DNA of 64,000 nucleotides from Pseudomonadota bacterium (GTDB lineage Bacteria; Bdellovibrionota; UBA1018; CAIMNF01): NCBI GenBank assembly GCA_027488515.1, contig JAIYBN010000004.1, positions 62,001 to 126,000 of the forward strand, read 5' to 3'. Shown piece by piece: positions 50,520 to 58,994 of this stretch (position 1 is its first letter; each line of letters starts with the position of its first letter). The notes under the pieces were generated by a model. It saw only the letters and a program-made list of their open reading frames with translations, ran no database searches and was not told where the DNA came from. The position numbers and the translations under genes were made by a program.

Positions 50520-51786
50520 AGAGATTGCTTCTGTAGGGACAGGGATTCAGTAGGCACTTGGACACACGGTCGCGCTGTTCGTTTTGTCTGGTCGTTCTGG
50601 TTTTGGGTGTCCACCTGACATCGTCATCAAAGTCCAACTGCTCAGCCGAGTATTGTTGCGAGCAGTCCCGGATGCGCATGACATAGTTCACTATGGCTCT
50701 CACATCCCTTTTTCTCTCACTTTCAAGCTTTGGATCGTCAAAGTGCCCGTCAGTCATCCGGTCCAGGCATTCTTTCAATTTCTCCGTTCCACTGCAAAAT
50801 GTCGCCAACAGCCGGATGGTCCTGGTCACCCCGAGATTGTAGCTTCCGGCGAGGATCAACAGTGAATCCCCCTTGTCCATGTCTTCAACGCGGAAGTCAC
50901 CATCCTCGTCGAATCCGACCCTGAGTCCGGTCGAGCTGGTGGCCATGATCAACATGTCAGTTTTGAGTGCCATGGCTTGGGCCAGGAACGACTGACGGTA
51001 GCAGGTCAGATCATTCTTACAGAGCTTGGCAGGGGCATGGTGAGTGCCTTTCCAGAACTCTCCCCAGAGGTTTGAGATCTCGTTTTGAACGGTCTGGATT
51101 CGACCTTCCTTCGGGGGGAGTGAGCTGGCTGGCCTCCGTTTGATGGCGATTTTCTGAGCCTGCTTCAGGATCTTGTTCATGTGCTCGATGTTCATCGGGC
51201 GGATTTGGGAGAACCCGATTGCACCGACTGAGGAGCGTGCATTGTGTTGGAACCGGCTTTCCACGTAAGACTGGCAAGCCAGGAATGAGTAGTCAAACCC
51301 GGAGACTTTTGCAGACAAGCCGAGGTAAGGTCTCAGCTTCTTCCTGTACAGGCAGTATTTTCCCTCCGGGATGGAGCACCTGAAGTACTCATCCATCTCG
51401 GTGGGGCTCTTGGGAATGAATTTGCTCTGAAGGGTCAGGACCGAGGCGTCTTTGGTCGCACGTGTGTAGTACTCGGGATAGAACAGTCTGGATCGGTCGC
51501 TTTTTTCGAGGAATTGTACAAAAGCCTTCAACAGTGCAGATCGATCGGCCAGGGTCTTCAGCCTCTTGTGGTCCCGGGGAACGTCGAACCCCAGTTTTCT
51601 CGCGATGATTTCGGGGGCTTGTCCCATGAATGCCGGAGTGATTCCGCAGGGTTTGAGCCCGTCGGGGGAGGTGCACTCGCAGCTGACGGGTAGACCGGGG
51701 AGAGGACCTACCGAGGCCGAGGCGGGCTGGATCAGGAGAAGCATGGTCGTACTGAGGAGTCCGATTTTGACCATGAGTTGCCGCAT
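50518..51786 (-). CDS. Lytic transglycosylase-like (SLT) periplasmic protein
   Basis: 422 aa with a signal peptide (MRQLMVKIGLLSTTMLLLIQPASA). CQSYVESRFQHNARSSVGAIGFSQIRP carries the catalytic Glu (ESRF) and the GxxGxxQI motif of SLT domains. LAGSYNLGVTRTIRL replaces the usual AYNAG motif. Ten or more Cys suggest a disulphide-stabilised protein. It would cleave MurNAc-GlcNAc bonds to 1,6-anhydro products. Confidence 0.8.
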   Translation of the reverse strand: MRQLMVKIGLLSTTMLLLIQPASASVGPLPGLPVSCECTSPDGLKPCGITPAFMGQAPEIIARKLGFDVPRDHKRLKTLADRSALLKAFVQFLEKSDRSRLFYPEYYTRATKDASVLTLQSKFIPKSPTEMDEYFRCSIPEGKYCLYRKKLRPYLGLSAKVSGFDYSFLACQSYVESRFQHNARSSVGAIGFSQIRPMNIEHMNKILKQAQKIAIKRRPASSLPPKEGRIQTVQNEISNLWGEFWKGTHHAPAKLCKNDLTCYRQSFLAQAMALKTDMLIMATSSTGLRVGFDEDGDFRVEDMDKGDSLLILAGSYNLGVTRTIRLLATFCSGTEKLKECLDRMTDGHFDDPKLESERKRDVRAIVNYVMRIRDCSQQYSAEQLDFDDDVRWTPKTRTTRQNEQRDRVSKCLLNPCPYRSNL

Positions 51787-51932
51787 CCTTTAAATGTCTC
51801 TCGTAGAGCATTCCTCGTGAAGTGTGTAAATGCAGACACATCTGGCCCGGTGAATTTATTGAATAAATATTATGTAAATATGCGTTGAAAAATGGTGGCG
51901 CTGTGGTAATCTCCGCCCCTCGGAGTGTCACA

Positions 51933-52406
51933 ATGAAACATGCATGGATCGTTTTGTCGGTTTTCGTGGTCAGTTCCGCCCAAGCGGCGGTCTATCGCCT
52001 GGATTACAACAAGGTGTCGGCTGCCGATCGGGAGATGATCGAAGCCACCTGTGTGACCCGCTTGAATGTGAGTGACAGTCGCTCCACAGAGACCCAGATC
52101 ATTTCGCAGGTGCTCGACCGCAGAATGTCCGTGGAAAAAATTGAAAGCTCCAAGAGCACGATCACCGCTGACGGTATCGATGCCTATTCCGGCGAGGTCA
52201 AGACCGGTGTTTACCTCGTGAAACAGGATGGATTCGGGTCCTACTTCCCCCATATCGCCAAACGGGTTGAGATCAATCGTTATCGTGCCGCAGTGACCGT
52301 ACGGGTGGAGCTTCTGAATCACCGTGATTCAGCTGAACTGGCCGAAGAGTCCGTTTGCGGAAACCTGAGCTATCTCGAGGATTCCACCATTCGCTCAAAC
52401 CGATAA
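51933..52406 (+). CDS. Small secreted hypothetical protein
   Basis: 157 aa from the ATG at 51933 with a signal peptide (MKHAWIVLSVFVVSSAQA). It has two Cys (EATCVTR, ESVCGNL) and a strand-rich middle. Not recognised. The ORF-track start at 51885 lies upstream of a GGAG-type site and is unlikely. Confidence 0.55.
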   Translation: MKHAWIVLSVFVVSSAQAAVYRLDYNKVSAADREMIEATCVTRLNVSDSRSTETQIISQVLDRRMSVEKIESSKSTITADGIDAYSGEVKTGVYLVKQDGFGSYFPHIAKRVEINRYRAAVTVRVELLNHRDSAELAEESVCGNLSYLEDSTIRSNR

Positions 52407-52473
52407 TACGGATTGGAAGAAGTTCTCGGTTCAAAAAGACGGGACATTCGAAATTGATGCCGCACCGGTCGCC

Positions 52474-53034
52474 TCATGCCTGCTCTGGCGATGTTGTTGG
52501 AGTGGCTGAAGTGAGGGGAAGGTTCAGTACCGCCACTGAAGCCGGAAGGTAAAGTGCGGGTAGCCATGCCGGGACACCGAAGAGTCCTGTCTGCGGTGGA
52601 AGGTAAGAAAACACGCCAAGATGAACCAACGAGATCTCCACCAAGGTCCCCACACAAGCTGTGAGAATGCAGTAGGCGAGGGCCATGGGTTGAAATCCGG
52701 TGAGTGCGAGGGAAAGTGTTCCTGCGGCCAACAAAAGTGTGGCGCTCGCGGCCAAGGCACTTGAAATGTAAATTCCGAGAAACCCGCCACCCGCCACGAG
52801 GGTCGTGATCCATGAGCGCTTGAACCCTGAGGAACCGGGAAACCTTTCGCGACTCCACCACATCAAGCCGGCCGCACAGGCGAACTCGACCGGCACCCAG
52901 ACCGGAACCCCGAAGGGGAGCAGGTTGAGAGGACTTTCAGGATAGGCGTCGATTCCGTAGGCAACATGGAAGGTGTCGCCGAGAGTTGCGAACACCGAAC
53001 CGATCCAGCAGAAAAAAAGAATCCGGGTCTTCAT
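52474..53034 (-). CDS. Polytopic membrane protein
   Basis: 186 aa with about five hydrophobic helices (MKTRILFFCWIGSVFATLGDTFHV, VPVEFACAAGLMWW, TTLVAGGGFLGIYISSALA, YCILTACVGTLVEISLVHLGVF, PAWLPALYLPASVAVLNL). I do not recognise the family with confidence. It overlaps the barrel gene downstream by 1 nt. Confidence 0.6.
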   Translation of the reverse strand: MKTRILFFCWIGSVFATLGDTFHVAYGIDAYPESPLNLLPFGVPVWVPVEFACAAGLMWWSRERFPGSSGFKRSWITTLVAGGGFLGIYISSALAASATLLLAAGTLSLALTGFQPMALAYCILTACVGTLVEISLVHLGVFSYLPPQTGLFGVPAWLPALYLPASVAVLNLPLTSATPTTSPEQA

Positions 53035-53564
53035 CAGAAACAGTACCCCAGGGACAGTCCCGACCAGAATGCAGGATAGCCGGGAACGATTCCGATCGGA
53101 GAGACTTTCGGGAGGTACATCGTGAGGCGCAGGGTGGGGCCCACATGGGTTCTGAATTCAATGCCCGCACCCGGCCAGAAGGTGAAATCGACTTTTGAAT
53201 TTCCGGAAAGGTGGGTGACACCTGCGGTCAGATAGGGAGAGAGATATTCTCCCGCCAGATAATAGTTCGCATAAAGAAAATACCAGGGTTCGACATTGAG
53301 TGAGGATACGGATGTGAGGCTCCGTGCGACAGAGTAAGTGGTCGCAGTCACCGCACCAACGCCAGCCCCGATGGAGAAGCGGTGATGGACAACCCGGTCG
53401 TATTGAATCGAACCGTAGCCCCCGCGGCCGAGAACTTCCAAGGTGATCAGGTTTTTCTCTTTGGTCCGGGGACTGTCGGCCAAGGCAGGGGTCCAAGCCA
53501 AAAAGAGGGAGGCGGTCACCACCAGCTTCGCCAGAGTCCGCAGGGTGAGTCGGTCCGGGGTCAA
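53034..53564 (-). CDS. Outer-membrane beta-barrel-like protein
   Basis: 176 aa with a signal peptide (LVVTASLFLAWTPALA) and repeated amphipathic strands (HHRFSIGAGVGAVTATTYS, YLSPYLTAGVTHLSG), ending in the aromatic SGLSLGYCF. It is probably an 8-strand OmpW/OmpX-size barrel. It overlaps both neighbours by 1-4 nt. Confidence 0.65.
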   Translation of the reverse strand: MTPDRLTLRTLAKLVVTASLFLAWTPALADSPRTKEKNLITLEVLGRGGYGSIQYDRVVHHRFSIGAGVGAVTATTYSVARSLTSVSSLNVEPWYFLYANYYLAGEYLSPYLTAGVTHLSGNSKVDFTFWPGAGIEFRTHVGPTLRLTMYLPKVSPIGIVPGYPAFWSGLSLGYCF

Positions 53565-54427
53565 CTTTCGAATCTCCCCATTTTCCCGCTCCTGTAATCG
53601 ATGAATGCCTGCTGGATCTCCTCCGGGGTGTTCATGACAAACGGGCCATAGCCGATGATCGGTTCATTGAGCGGCTCACCACCGAGAAAGAGGATTTTGG
53701 CAGGCCCTTCGGTCTCAAAGCTCAAGTCGGTTCCGGAGGAGTCGAGGACAGCCAGTTCGGCTTCAATGATCCGGTTTCCGTCCGGAAGCCGGATCGCACC
53801 ACTCAATACAAAGATCGATGCGGTATGTCCTTCGGGAACCTTGCAAGTGAATCCCGATCCTTGGGTGAATCGCATGTCCCAAAGGTTGATGGGTGTACGG
53901 GTGAAAGCCGGACCTTTTGCGCCTTCCAGTTCGCCAGCGATCACTCTGATCTGACCCCGATTCTCAGGGAGTTGAACCGACGGGATCGTGTCACGTGTGA
54001 TGCCCTGGTAGGCCGGTGGAATCATCTTCAATCTGGCCGGAAGGTTGACCCAAAGTTGAATCATCTCGAACGGCCCTCCGAGGCGGGCATATTCCCTGCC
54101 ATGGAACTCTTCGTGGACCAGTCCGGATGCCGCTGTCATCCATTGGACCTCGTCCGGACCGATGGTTCCGCCTCCGCCTGCGGAGTCACGGTGTTCCACC
54201 TCACCCTCGTATACGATGGTGACTGTTTCGAAGCCGCGGTGGGGGTGTTCACCCACGCCCTTCCTTTGTGTGGTCGGAGGAAAATGGGTGGGGCTGGCAT
54301 AATCCATCATCAAGAACGGCGAGATTTCGGACGCGATGTCGGAGTAGGAGAAGACCGACCTCACGGGGAAGCCGTCTCCGACCCAATGTGTCCTCGGATT
54401 GTGACGTTTGAACCGCAGTTTCTTCAT
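53561..54427 (-). CDS. Pirin family protein (bicupin)
   Basis: 288 aa. The N-terminal cupin has the metal set HPHRGFETVTIVYEGEVEHRDS, with His, His, His and Glu as in pirins. QWMTAASGLVHEEF and the RLGGPFEMIQLWVNLPA block are typical. YhhW-type pirins oxidise quercetin in vitro. It is first in a pirin-barrel-membrane protein unit. Confidence 0.9.
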   Translation of the reverse strand: MKKLRFKRHNPRTHWVGDGFPVRSVFSYSDIASEISPFLMMDYASPTHFPPTTQRKGVGEHPHRGFETVTIVYEGEVEHRDSAGGGGTIGPDEVQWMTAASGLVHEEFHGREYARLGGPFEMIQLWVNLPARLKMIPPAYQGITRDTIPSVQLPENRGQIRVIAGELEGAKGPAFTRTPINLWDMRFTQGSGFTCKVPEGHTASIFVLSGAIRLPDGNRIIEAELAVLDSSGTDLSFETEGPAKILFLGGEPLNEPIIGYGPFVMNTPEEIQQAFIDYRSGKMGRFES

Positions 54428-54536
54428 GTGCGCAGTTTAACCTTTTGGCACGGTCCCGGCCAGTCGGATTCCTAAAAAATCGGTGCAACCGGATTGATGC
54501 CTACCGGTCGGGAAGATACACTTTTGAGACCAGCCG

Positions 54537-55064
54537 ATGGGGGAGGATTTCACCTTGATCCGTAGAATCTTTGTCTTTTCTTTTCTTCTCTTGCCATTGA
54601 TATCCGTGGCCGGTCCGAAAAAGATCGATCCGGTGAAACATTCCGCCGTGCTGGACACGTCCAAGAGTTATGTGGTGTGGACCGGAGCAAAGGCGTCTGG
54701 TGGCCGTTCAGAGAAGATCCTCTTCAAGAGCGGGAGGTTCGAGTTCAAAAGGAACACCCTGAGCGGAGGGGAAATTGTCGCCGATTTGAAGAACATCACC
54801 GATGAGAATTTGAAGAATCTGTTGGATGTCGCCAAACACCCGGTTGCCAAATTCAGGATCCTCTCCGGAAATGAGTTGCACAACATTGTCACGGGACAAC
54901 CCAATGTGGAAGTCCACGGCAAGCTGAAAATCCGGGGTGTGCAAGTACCGTTATCAGCCCAAGTGATGTTCGAACCGGTCGGGGGCGGGGCCTTCGAGGT
55001 CAAAGGGAGGATCAGGATCGGTTCAAGCGGGCAACTCGATCTGAACCTCGTGGCCAGGCGCTGA
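54537..55064 (+). CDS. YceI family periplasmic lipid-binding-like protein
   Basis: 175 aa with a signal peptide ending at SVAGPKK. The lipocalin-like YceI fold is suggested by YVVWTGAKASGG, GGEIVADLKNITDENLKN, KHPVAKFRILSG and VHGKLKIRGVQVPLSAQV. Relatives bind isoprenoid quinones. The first codons (MGEDFTLIRR) may be preceded by a better internal start. The Tim44-like gene follows after 2 nt. Confidence 0.82.
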   Translation: MGEDFTLIRRIFVFSFLLLPLISVAGPKKIDPVKHSAVLDTSKSYVVWTGAKASGGRSEKILFKSGRFEFKRNTLSGGEIVADLKNITDENLKNLLDVAKHPVAKFRILSGNELHNIVTGQPNVEVHGKLKIRGVQVPLSAQVMFEPVGGGAFEVKGRIRIGSSGQLDLNLVARR

Positions 55065-55066
55065 GC

Positions 55067-56328
55067 ATGTCGCGTTTGTTCGGTTCGGCTCTTTTTTTCT
55101 TTGGATTTCGGGCTCCATCGCAATTGCCGAGGAGGAGTGGCCCACTCCCACTCCAGTTCCCGGTAGTATCCAGGCCCGCTTTTCTCAACGTTACGGTTGC
55201 AGCAGGTTTTCCGGTTATTCCCGTGAATCCTTGGATTGTCGTGAGCAACGGAATCGGGACTTGCTGATAGTGGGCGTCGTGATGGCGATGGGATTCTTGA
55301 TCGTGCGGGGAATACAGATCGGTATGAGGATGGAGAGACTCCCGACCCGGAAGGACATCGAAATGGGGGTCCAGGCGGAAGCCCGCTTGGGTGAGATCGG
55401 ACTCCGGGACCCGAAAATGCGGGTGCAATTGTTGAAGGAGTTGACTCAAGATCTTTTCATGAAGATGGAACAGTGTCGGGTCTCAAGGGATTTGACCCCG
55501 ATACGGGATCGGGTGATTTCCTACCTGGCCAGGAATCTTGTCCTTCGTTGGGAAAGTCTCAAACGCTCAAGGGAGGTCCAGAAACGCTTCAATCTGGTTT
55601 TGGACGGAGTGAGTATCGTTCATTTCATCCACTCCCCGAAAGAACCTCACATCGAGTTCACAGCATTCATCCGGGGATCCGCCATGACCCAGTTCTTGAG
55701 GGAAGACACAGGTCGATTCATCGATGGTGATGTGGTTCGACGTGCTGTGGAGGAGTGCTGGACCTTCCAGTGGATGGAGGGACGGTGGGTTCTCCGGGAG
55801 GTGGAGACCGGCTGTGATTCGAGCAAGTTGTTCCAGGACTCTTGGGATGAGGGACTGGAGGGGGGTTGGGTCGGGGTCATCCATCGAATCCGATCGAACC
55901 GGGTCACGGAGGCGATTTCGCGTCTGGGTGCTTCGAGTCCGGTCTGGAACGAGAAGCGGATGTTGCACTTTGCCAGGAACATGGCTTTGGCTTACTTTTC
56001 CTCGGTGGAAAAGGGTTCTGGCGAGTGGCTTGCGTCGGACACGACCTTCGAGTTGCTCGCACAGGTCCGTTCCGACCACCGTCTGTTTGGTGGTTTGGAC
56101 GGGACTTTGCACTTCAGGAATCTCGGATGCTGTGACGTCTCCATTCAACAAGTGGAGCCGGACGGTAGCGGGTTCACCGCCGAAGTCCAACTTCATGCCC
56201 AGCGCGTGATCAGTCGAGGGGGACAGGTTCTCAGTTCGGACGGTGAGCTCAAATCCCTCACGGTCAAACTGGATTTCTTGCTCCAGTCCAAACGGTTTGT
56301 TTTGAACCGTGTTCGCTACCCGGCCTGA
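55067..56328 (+). CDS. Tim44-like domain protein with an apparent -1 frameshift at a T7 run
   Basis: The ATG at 55067, 2 nt after yceI, starts a signal peptide MSRLFGSALFF. At CTTTTTTTC (55091-55099) the frame must shift by -1 to continue as LWISGSIAIAEEEWPTPTP, then RYGCSRFSG, an anchor (LLIVGVVMAMGFLIV) and about 300 aa with Tim44/NTF2-like character (AVEECWTFQWMEGRWVLREVE). The ORF track shows only the part from 55231. One more T would make it intact, so it is a sequencing error, a slippage site or a recent mutation. Confidence 0.65.
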
Positions 56329-56338
56329 GAAATCCGGG

Positions 56339-56548
56339 TCAGTCCATGCGCTTGAGTGAATGATGGATCAGGATACGGATCCATCGACGGTATTCTTCGG
56401 GCGTCATTTCCGGTCCGTTCTCAAATCTTGCCCGGACAAACTCGAGGACAGTGGGTTTTTCAGGGTGGAAATCCGGCTCGGGAAAGGACTCGGGCTCGGG
56501 TTCGAAAAGGGAGAGTTGACGGGCCTCAGCGGCTTTTTTGGAACGCAT
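56339..56548 (-). CDS. Small protein with a beta-clamp-binding-like motif (QLSLF)
   Basis: 69 aa from the ATG at 56548, which has an excellent AGGAGG ribosome site. Residues near 11-15 read QLSLF, the canonical sliding-clamp-binding pentapeptide (QL[S/D]LF), followed by an acidic Pro/Glu-rich linker and a helical C-terminus (EEYRRWIRILIHHSLKRMD). Two palindromes lie just upstream. A regulator or inhibitor acting at the DnaN clamp is a reasonable guess; the family is unknown to me. Confidence 0.65.
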   Translation of the reverse strand: MRSKKAAEARQLSLFEPEPESFPEPDFHPEKPTVLEFVRARFENGPEMTPEEYRRWIRILIHHSLKRMD

Positions 56549-56569
56549 GTGCACCTCCTGTGACATTGC

Positions 56570-56588
56570 GGTACGAATCCTTCGTACC
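56570..56588 (-). promoter_or_regulatory. Palindromic operator candidate
   Basis: GGTACGA-atcct-TCGTACC is a perfect 7-bp inverted repeat ending 22 bp before the start of the QLSLF protein. A second palindrome, TCCTGT-ctaaa-ACAGGA, lies at 56625-56641. The pattern suits a repressor site; I cannot name the regulator. Confidence 0.5.
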
Positions 56589-56698
56589 TTGTCATGGAGA
56601 GGTGCCAGAATCATGCCGTTCCGTTCCTGTCTAAAACAGGAGCCAGTGGCCTTGGTGTCGGTTTGTCGCTGGAGATTTTACACCGGCGGCGTGTCAGG

Positions 56699-57085
56699 TC
56701 AGCGTGTGGAGACGAGTCGACAGTGGGTTTTCTCGTTGTAAACGAATGATCCGTTTCCGAATGCGAGGATTCCTTCGAATCGACCGGCCCAGTTTTTTTC
56801 AATGATGATGAAAGGCCCCGAATCGAGCCGGAGCCTCATCCCGTTCAGTCTCTCTTGAGTATAGGTCTTGTCCACCAGGGTCAGCTTGCCTTGCTCCACA
56901 GTGGATTGCTTCGTTCCGATCTCGTAGGCACAGCCTGATTCGAGGCAGCTGATCCGGATTTCATGGAGGATGTACCAACCATCCCGGTACCTGCATTCGA
57001 GTCCGGTCTTTTCTGAGGCCATCCCTTCGGAAGAAAGGAATAAAGAGAACATCAGGACGGAAAGGGTCGACAGGACTCGTTTCAT
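56699..57085 (-). CDS. Secreted hypothetical protein
   Basis: 128 aa from the ATG at 57085 with a signal peptide (MKRVLSTLSVLMFSLFLSSEGMA). It is rich in short strands, with four Cys (LECRYRDGW, ISCLESGCAYEI, THCRLVS). No family is recognised. Confidence 0.55.
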   Translation of the reverse strand: MKRVLSTLSVLMFSLFLSSEGMASEKTGLECRYRDGWYILHEIRISCLESGCAYEIGTKQSTVEQGKLTLVDKTYTQERLNGMRLRLDSGPFIIIEKNWAGRFEGILAFGNGSFVYNEKTHCRLVSTR

Positions 57086-57171
57086 GGTGGCGGATATTAT
57101 CATGGCTTGTGTAAAAAATGGAGGAAAAGTTGTGACATTCACTCAGGCTCTCGGCTAAACTGAAATCGTCT

Positions 57172-57906
57172 ATGGTCAAATCAGAAGGAAAGAAGTTTTT
57201 CCTCCTCGCCAGTTCGGATGAGCAGAAGAAAAAACGCTTGAAGGGCTGGATCCAGGAACGGATGCCCGAAGCGGTGATCTATACGGCTTCGGATTACATG
57301 GAGGCGTTGATCAAGATCAAAAACGCCCCTCCCCATGTTCTGGTCACCGACTACGAGCTCGGAAAAGGACGCCCCGGGCAGATTATCGATACCGTGCTTT
57401 CAGATGAGGCCGGTAAGATGGTCATGATCGCCATGGGAACCCAGGCGCGGTCCGATCGGGAGCGGGATGCGGTCACCCTCGGCCGGATCCACTTTGTAGA
57501 TCAATTGGAGACCCTCGACGAGTGGTTGCAGGTCTTGAACAAGGTCGAGCATGCATTCAAGTCGGAGGCTCATCAGTATGCGGTCCGGCATCTCAGGGCG
57601 GGTGAAATCCTGATCCAGGAAGGCGACACTTCCCAGCAGATCTACATCGTGAAGAAAGGTCTGCTGCGAGCCACACGACGGGATTCTACCGGGGCACCCC
57701 GGTTGTTGGGAGAGATCCGTGAGGGCGAATTCGTGGGTGAAATGGCTTATTTCAACGAAGAAGCGCGCATGGCCACGGTGGAGGCGGTACAAGACTCCGA
57801 GTTGATCGAGATTCAGCCCGCTGTTTTCGAGAAAGTCATTTATCAAAGGCCTTCTTGGGCGAAGATCCTTTTTTCAACCCTGGCCAAGAGACTGAAAGGA
57901 AAGTGA
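57172..57906 (+). CDS. Receiver-like plus cyclic-nucleotide-binding (cNMP) domain protein
   Basis: 244 aa. Residues 8-125 form a response-regulator-like domain with LVTDYELGKG at the phospho-acceptor site and a DQLETLDEWL end helix. Residues 130-240 are a cNMP fold: LRAGEILIQEGDTSQQIYIVKKGLL, then GEIREGEFVGEMAYFNEEARMATVEA, the phosphate-binding cassette (FVGEMA..., RMATV). There is no HTH, so it probably works through protein contacts in nucleotide signalling. Confidence 0.8.
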   Translation: MVKSEGKKFFLLASSDEQKKKRLKGWIQERMPEAVIYTASDYMEALIKIKNAPPHVLVTDYELGKGRPGQIIDTVLSDEAGKMVMIAMGTQARSDRERDAVTLGRIHFVDQLETLDEWLQVLNKVEHAFKSEAHQYAVRHLRAGEILIQEGDTSQQIYIVKKGLLRATRRDSTGAPRLLGEIREGEFVGEMAYFNEEARMATVEAVQDSELIEIQPAVFEKVIYQRPSWAKILFSTLAKRLKGK

Positions 57907-57915
57907 CCGGACGGC

Positions 57916-58170
57916 TCAGGCCGCGGTTTTTCCGAACTCTTCGGGATAAAGGGAGATCACAATGTCATGAGGAAGGACTCCGAAAACGAGTTCATGGAAC
58001 TCAGCCGGGTGGATTCCTTCGACAGAGGCCGCTTTGCCGAGGCGTTCGAGTCGTGATTTGAGTTCGGGAGTGTCCACCGTTCCGCTCTCATGTTCGCATT
58101 CCAGATAGGCTTCAAAGATTCCGTCCGCGTATTGTTTCTTCAAGTTGTCGATATGGTCATCGCGATTCAT
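57916..58170 (-). CDS. Small hypothetical protein
   Basis: 84 aa from the ATG at 58170 (GAGGTCCT ribosome site). It is acidic and helical (NLKKQYADGIFEAYLECEHESG, LPHDIVISLYPEEFGKTAA). No family is recognised. It converges on the cNMP gene with 9 bp between stops. Confidence 0.6.
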   Translation of the reverse strand: MNRDDHIDNLKKQYADGIFEAYLECEHESGTVDTPELKSRLERLGKAASVEGIHPAEFHELVFGVLPHDIVISLYPEEFGKTAA

Positions 58171-58299
58171 AGGACCTCCACCTCTCATACCTGATCGGCT
58201 TGATCAGGTAAAACATGAGTGAAAAAACACATGGCACTCCAATTGCTCCGGGTTGTCCTGAGTTTGAGTCTCTCGAACTCAAAGGAAGGAAAAGGAACC

Positions 58300-58953
58300 A
58301 TGAAGAAAAGTCCTATGATTTTGATCATTTTAGCAGCTTTGAGTGTCGCGGAGGCCCGGGCCCAGAGTCGGGGAAGGACGATGATGGAAGTGAAGGGGGG
58401 TGGGTCGGAAAAAACCCTGAAGGAGCAGTCGTGGGGACTATCCGCCCAACTCGGAGCCGTGGCCTACACCGACAATCAGGGGGATGCCACGAGTCGGATC
58501 GGATTTGGTGCGGCATTCGATTGGAATTTGAACCCTCTCATCCGGGAAGATGCGCCAACCAACCAGTACGTGGGTCTGGCCACCGGGTTCCTTTACTCGC
58601 ATCCCGGAGCCAGTGATTCGAACTTTCTCGGGGGAAGTGAGTCGAGCGGGAAAAACTCGGATTTTCTGTTCATCCCGCTCGATGCCAAAATCGGTTACGA
58701 CTTCACGGACTCATTCCGTTTGGCCGTTCGGGGTGGGGGGAACCTCATCTACCGGAGCAACCCCTCGGTCACGGACATCGGTGCAGGGACGGGGGATGCC
58801 GGTGGCTTGTGGAAGCTCTACCCCAACATCGGGTTGGATGCTGACATCCAGTTGTCCGAAAACTTCAGCCTGACGGTCCGTCCGGACATCACCTTGACCC
58901 CCGGAAATGACCTCTATGTAGCCACCATCGGGGCCACCTACGTCGGGTTCTAG
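58300..58953 (+). CDS. Outer-membrane beta-barrel-like protein
   Basis: 217 aa from the ATG at 58300 (AAAGGAA ribosome site), signal peptide MKKSPMILIILAALSVAEARA. Alternating strands (WGLSAQLGAVAYTD, RIGFGAAFDWNLN, YVGLATGFLYSH, FRLAVRGGGNLIYRS) end in the aromatic GATYVGF. A porin-like or OmpA-barrel-like protein. It sits just upstream of the GH1 operon, but 41 bp and possibly a promoter separate them. Confidence 0.65.
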   Translation: MKKSPMILIILAALSVAEARAQSRGRTMMEVKGGGSEKTLKEQSWGLSAQLGAVAYTDNQGDATSRIGFGAAFDWNLNPLIREDAPTNQYVGLATGFLYSHPGASDSNFLGGSESSGKNSDFLFIPLDAKIGYDFTDSFRLAVRGGGNLIYRSNPSVTDIGAGTGDAGGLWKLYPNIGLDADIQLSENFSLTVRPDITLTPGNDLYVATIGATYVGF

Positions 58954-58994
58954 ACCCCTTGCGTCATGGGGTGGGCTCTGTTAGAGTCCGCCCC

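Noticed and set aside
55067-55267. A separate 66-aa gene as given in the ORF track
   Set aside because: Only its first ten or so codons look like a signal peptide; beyond the T7 run the -1 frame continues it better, so I treat it as the start of the Tim44-like gene.
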